8,069 bases of DNA from Spirochaetaceae bacterium (GTDB taxonomy: Bacteria > Spirochaetota > Spirochaetia > Treponematales > Breznakiellaceae). This document shows positions 6,492 to 8,069 of the stretch, piece after piece. Under the pieces are notes generated by a model. It searched no databases. It saw only the letters and a program-made list of their open reading frames with translations, and was not told where the DNA came from. The stretch lies in the NCBI GenBank assembly GCA_031278935.1, contig JAITJK010000044.1, positions 1-8,069 of the forward strand, in the 5' to 3' direction. Position 1 is the first letter of the stretch. Each line of letters begins with the position of its first letter. Position numbers and translations under genes: made by a program.

Positions 6492-7296
6492 CAGGTTGCA
6501 GGAGGCCTTTGAAAAGGCCCAAGGACACAAAGCCTTTATCGGGTTTGTAACCGGGGGGGATCCTTCCCTGGAAAAGAGCGAGGAATTTATTTTAGAAATG
6601 GTCCGGGCGGGAACGGATATTGTCGAGATAGGGATACCCTTTTCGGATCCCATTGCGGAAGGCCCGGTGATTCAGGAAGCTAACCTGCGAGCCCTTAAAG
6701 CCGGAACCACCTTGGAGGGGATCTTTGGCCTAGTGGAAAAGTTGCGCCGACAGACTCAAGTGCCCTTGGTGTTTCTCACCTATCTGAATCCGGTTTTTCA
6801 GTATGGGTATGAGCGGTTTTTTAAACGCTGTCGTTTATGTGGGGTGGACGGTATCATCGTCCCGGACTTGCCTTTTGAAGAGCAACAGGAAGTGCAGGTT
6901 TTTTCGGATCCCCAGGAGGTGGATATGATTTCCTTGGTAGCTCCGACTTCTGCGGCCCGGATACAAGAGATTGCGCTAGCAGCCCGGGGCTTTCTGTATG
7001 TGGTATCTTCTTTAGGGGTTACTGGCGTGCGGGGGAAGATCGAGACGAATCTTGCAGGCCTCATTGGAGCGGTAGGCCAGGTGAGTAGCATACCTGCGGC
7101 AGTAGGATTTGGTATCCACACCCCAGAACAAGCGGCATCCATCTGGAAGTTTGCTGACGGGGTTATCGTGGGTAGCGCCATTGTGAAGCTGGTTGCCCAG
7201 TATGGTGCCGATGCGGGTCCGCATATTTACGAATACGTCCGGAGCATAACCACCACCCGACGTGGAGGCGAAGAAGGGCTGCGTGGTGCGGGATAA
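6484..7296 (+). CDS. trpA: Tryptophan synthase alpha subunit
   Basis: TrpA cleaves indole-3-glycerol phosphate to indole and glyceraldehyde 3-phosphate; indole is channelled to TrpB. The 270-residue TIM barrel shows FVTGGDPS at 21-28, the catalytic Glu48 in VEIGIPFSDP, VPDLPFEE, the phosphate-loop GVTGVRGK, and GFGIHTPEQA followed by DGVIVGSAIVK. The start ATG at 6484 lies inside the end of trpB and is preceded by GGGGGA at 6469-6474. A longer frame from 6370 would add 38 residues unlike TrpA and is rejected. The second catalytic acid, Asp60 of the Salmonella enzyme (FSDPLADGP), is Glu59 here (FSDPIAEGP). I recall the same Glu in many clostridial TrpA proteins, so the enzyme is probably functional. 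The last dozen residues are Gly/Arg-rich and look like a lineage-specific tail. Confidence 0.97.
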   Translation: MSSRLQEAFEKAQGHKAFIGFVTGGDPSLEKSEEFILEMVRAGTDIVEIGIPFSDPIAEGPVIQEANLRALKAGTTLEGIFGLVEKLRRQTQVPLVFLTYLNPVFQYGYERFFKRCRLCGVDGIIVPDLPFEEQQEVQVFSDPQEVDMISLVAPTSAARIQEIALAARGFLYVVSSLGVTGVRGKIETNLAGLIGAVGQVSSIPAAVGFGIHTPEQAASIWKFADGVIVGSAIVKLVAQYGADAGPHIYEYVRSITTTRRGGEEGLRGAG

Positions 7297-7320
7297 AGGC
7301 ACACTCACCTACCTGAGCGT

Positions 7321-7345
7321 ATTGAGCCTAAGAGGCAGGCTTAAT
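7321..7345 (+). terminator. Hairpin after trpA
   Basis: ATTGAGCCT pairs with AGGCTTAAT (nine pairs, one G-T) around a 7-nt loop, 25 nt past the trpA stop. No T-run follows on the plus strand (GCCCCCTG), so it may be a decayed terminator or an mRNA-end stabiliser. Confidence 0.4.
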
Positions 7346-7384
7346 GCCCCCTGTGGTAGCGGTGATTCAGTCGATGCGTTCCTC

Positions 7385-7411
7385 CCTTCAGGCCCGCCTG
7401 CGGGTTTAAGG
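7385..7411. terminator. GC-rich palindrome between convergent trpA and transposase-like gene
   Basis: CCTT...AAGG encloses A-G-G-CCCG, a CCTG loop and CGGG-T-T-T, giving about eleven pairs (two G-T) with one bulged C. It is followed on the plus strand by AAGGCCCC. It sits 5 bases beyond the minus-strand stop at 7416 and about 90 bases after trpA, where a two-way terminator would be expected. It could equally be a REP-like element linked to the neighbouring transposase relative. Confidence 0.4.
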
Positions 7412-7415
7412 CCCC

Positions 7416-7874
7416 TTATCCAGGCGCCGGGACGAAAGACCGAGGAAATAGGGGCAAAAAATTGGGGAGGGGCGGCGGTTCCTCGTACTGGGGTCTGACC
7501 CCAATGCCCAGCTCTCCCATCCCCGCACCTGCATCCCCCGACGGCTCCCCTGCCAGTATCCGCGAGGCATACCGGTCCCCCCAGATATGCCCCTCCCGGC
7601 CCGCAGCCTGGTTGTAGCGTTGGGCAAACACCTGTTTCAGCCATTTCATGATAGCCGGAAGTTGCAAGCCCTCCTCAGGCTTGATATAGAACCTCAGCCT
7701 ATCATCGGCGATACACAGTCCGCGAAGCTGGAACACAAACCGTTTTTTCGTTTCCCGGAAGACCTGAGCAAACAGGGTCAAAGCCTTATGATGACGGAAT
7801 AGGGGTTCCCGGTTATTGATGCGGGTGCGTATCTCGTACCACACCCCGTTTTGGAGCGAACGCGAAGGTCTCAT
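7416..7874 (-). CDS. REP-associated tyrosine transposase-like protein, catalytically degenerate
   Basis: About 152 residues (start chosen at the ATG at 7874) that align by eye with REP-associated tyrosine transposases (RAYT, Y1 family). Marks: the N-terminal NGVWYEIRTRINNREPLF at 9-26, then Q-L-R-G-L, F-Y-I-K-P at 62-66, LPAIMKWLKQVFAQRYN at 72-88 and GHIWGDRYASRIL at 95-107. Active family members carry an H-x-H metal motif (NHVH-like) just before the FYIKP position; here it is Arg-Leu-Arg (59-61). Where a catalytic Tyr is expected (R-Y-A-x-x-F-N in other members), this has F-A-Q-R-Y-N, so the Tyr may be missing or shifted. The start has no ribosome site, and the last 35 or so codons run through a GGGGTC palindrome and a proline-rich stretch that look noncoding. 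It is most likely a decaying or inactive copy; a domesticated DNA-binding role is possible. Confidence 0.65.
   Translation of the reverse strand: MRPSRSLQNGVWYEIRTRINNREPLFRHHKALTLFAQVFRETKKRFVFQLRGLCIADDRLRFYIKPEEGLQLPAIMKWLKQVFAQRYNQAAGREGHIWGDRYASRILAGEPSGDAGAGMGELGIGVRPQYEEPPPLPNFLPLFPRSFVPAPG
7489..7503. repeat. GGGGTC-T-GACCCC palindrome in the transposase-like gene tail
   Basis: TGGGGTC, a central T and GACCCCA form a perfect 15-base inverted repeat. From memory, the same GGGGTC/GACCCC palindrome is common beside Y1/REP-type transposase genes in many bacteria, so it may be the element's terminal or REP-like sequence. It lies over codons 124-129 of the transposase-like frame. Confidence 0.6.
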
Positions 7875-7962
7875 AGCACATAGTATGGGTCGGAGATATG
7901 GTTTTGCTTTAATCAGTCCGGGAACTTTTGTAGCCGCAGAGGGCAGAATAGGTATTGTTCTT

Positions 7963-8069
7963 TTAACTATCCTCATTGATAAAAAAGAGTTTTATCCCTT
8001 CATTCGGGAAACGGCGTTTTATTTTCCCCACAACAGCTTTTACCATTTCTGCATCCTGATTAGTCAAAT
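7963..8069 (-). CDS. C-terminal end of an unidentified minus-strand gene
   Basis: From the right edge, a minus-strand frame reads 34 residues, beginning LTNQDAEMVKAVVGKIKRRF and ending KLFFINEDS, then TAA at 7965-7963. The pattern of charged helix followed by a hydrophobic strand looks like genuine protein, and the DNA is more AT-rich than the rest of the window. I do not recognise the family. It would lie upstream of, and in the same direction as, the transposase-like gene. With only 34 residues, a chance frame cannot be excluded. Confidence 0.4.
   Translation of the reverse strand, partial: LTNQDAEMVKAVVGKIKRRFPNEGIKLFFINEDS

Noticed and set aside
7297..7498. Plus-strand 78-residue and minus-strand 111-residue frames in the region after trpA
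   Set aside because: Low-complexity Gly/Pro/Arg-rich translations with no ribosome site or domain; they overlap hairpins and the transposase-like gene.
7875..7976. N-terminal extension of the transposase-like gene from ATG at 7976
   Set aside because: The 34 extra residues do not resemble the family, and the frame overlaps the end of another minus-strand frame.
1..8069. CRISPR arrays, tRNA or rRNA genes
   Set aside because: No regularly spaced direct repeats, cloverleaf-like segments or rRNA-like stretches were seen on either strand.

Overview
The window reads as a stretch of bacterial chromosome with compact, mostly plus-strand genes and moderately high GC by eye. The combination of genes, the spirochete-style lipobox (LLAGC) and a degenerate REP-type transposase relative with an F-Y-I-K-P segment fit a Treponema-like spirochete, perhaps from the gut-associated group. 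That assignment rests on memory of protein style and no database search was possible, so treat it as a moderate-to-low confidence guess.

Region by region: positions 1-1265 hold the end of a von Willebrand factor A (VWA) protein, translationally coupled to a small coiled-coil lipoprotein. Positions 1266-1461 are a spacer with a degraded dispersed palindrome of a type widespread in bacterial intergenic DNA. Positions 1462-4492 form a tight four-gene cluster: a DinB-fold metal protein, deoxyribose-phosphate aldolase (deoC), a ThuA-like protein and a Gfo/Idh/MocA sugar oxidoreductase. Positions 4504-4639 carry a near-consensus promoter and a leader of about 100 nt in front of ribonuclease HI (4640-5152). 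A GC-rich hairpin region then leads to trpB and trpA (5307-7296), which encode tryptophan synthase with an 8-nt overlap between the genes. The right end, 7297-8069, holds hairpins and a GGGGTC/GACCCC palindrome. On the minus strand it also holds a REP-associated tyrosine transposase-like gene that has lost its HUH motif, and the tail of another minus-strand gene.

How the genes work together: DeoC, ThuA and the Gfo/Idh/MocA protein probably serve carbohydrate or nucleoside-sugar breakdown, with ThuA and the oxidoreductase the likeliest functional pair. TrpB and TrpA are the two subunits of one enzyme. The VWA protein and lipoprotein look like an envelope-associated pair whose partners lie upstream of the window. 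No clear new defence system, CRISPR array, tRNA or rRNA is visible. The most unusual items are the catalytically degenerate transposase relative with its palindromes, the coupled VWA/coiled-coil lipoprotein pair, and the decayed intergenic palindrome.
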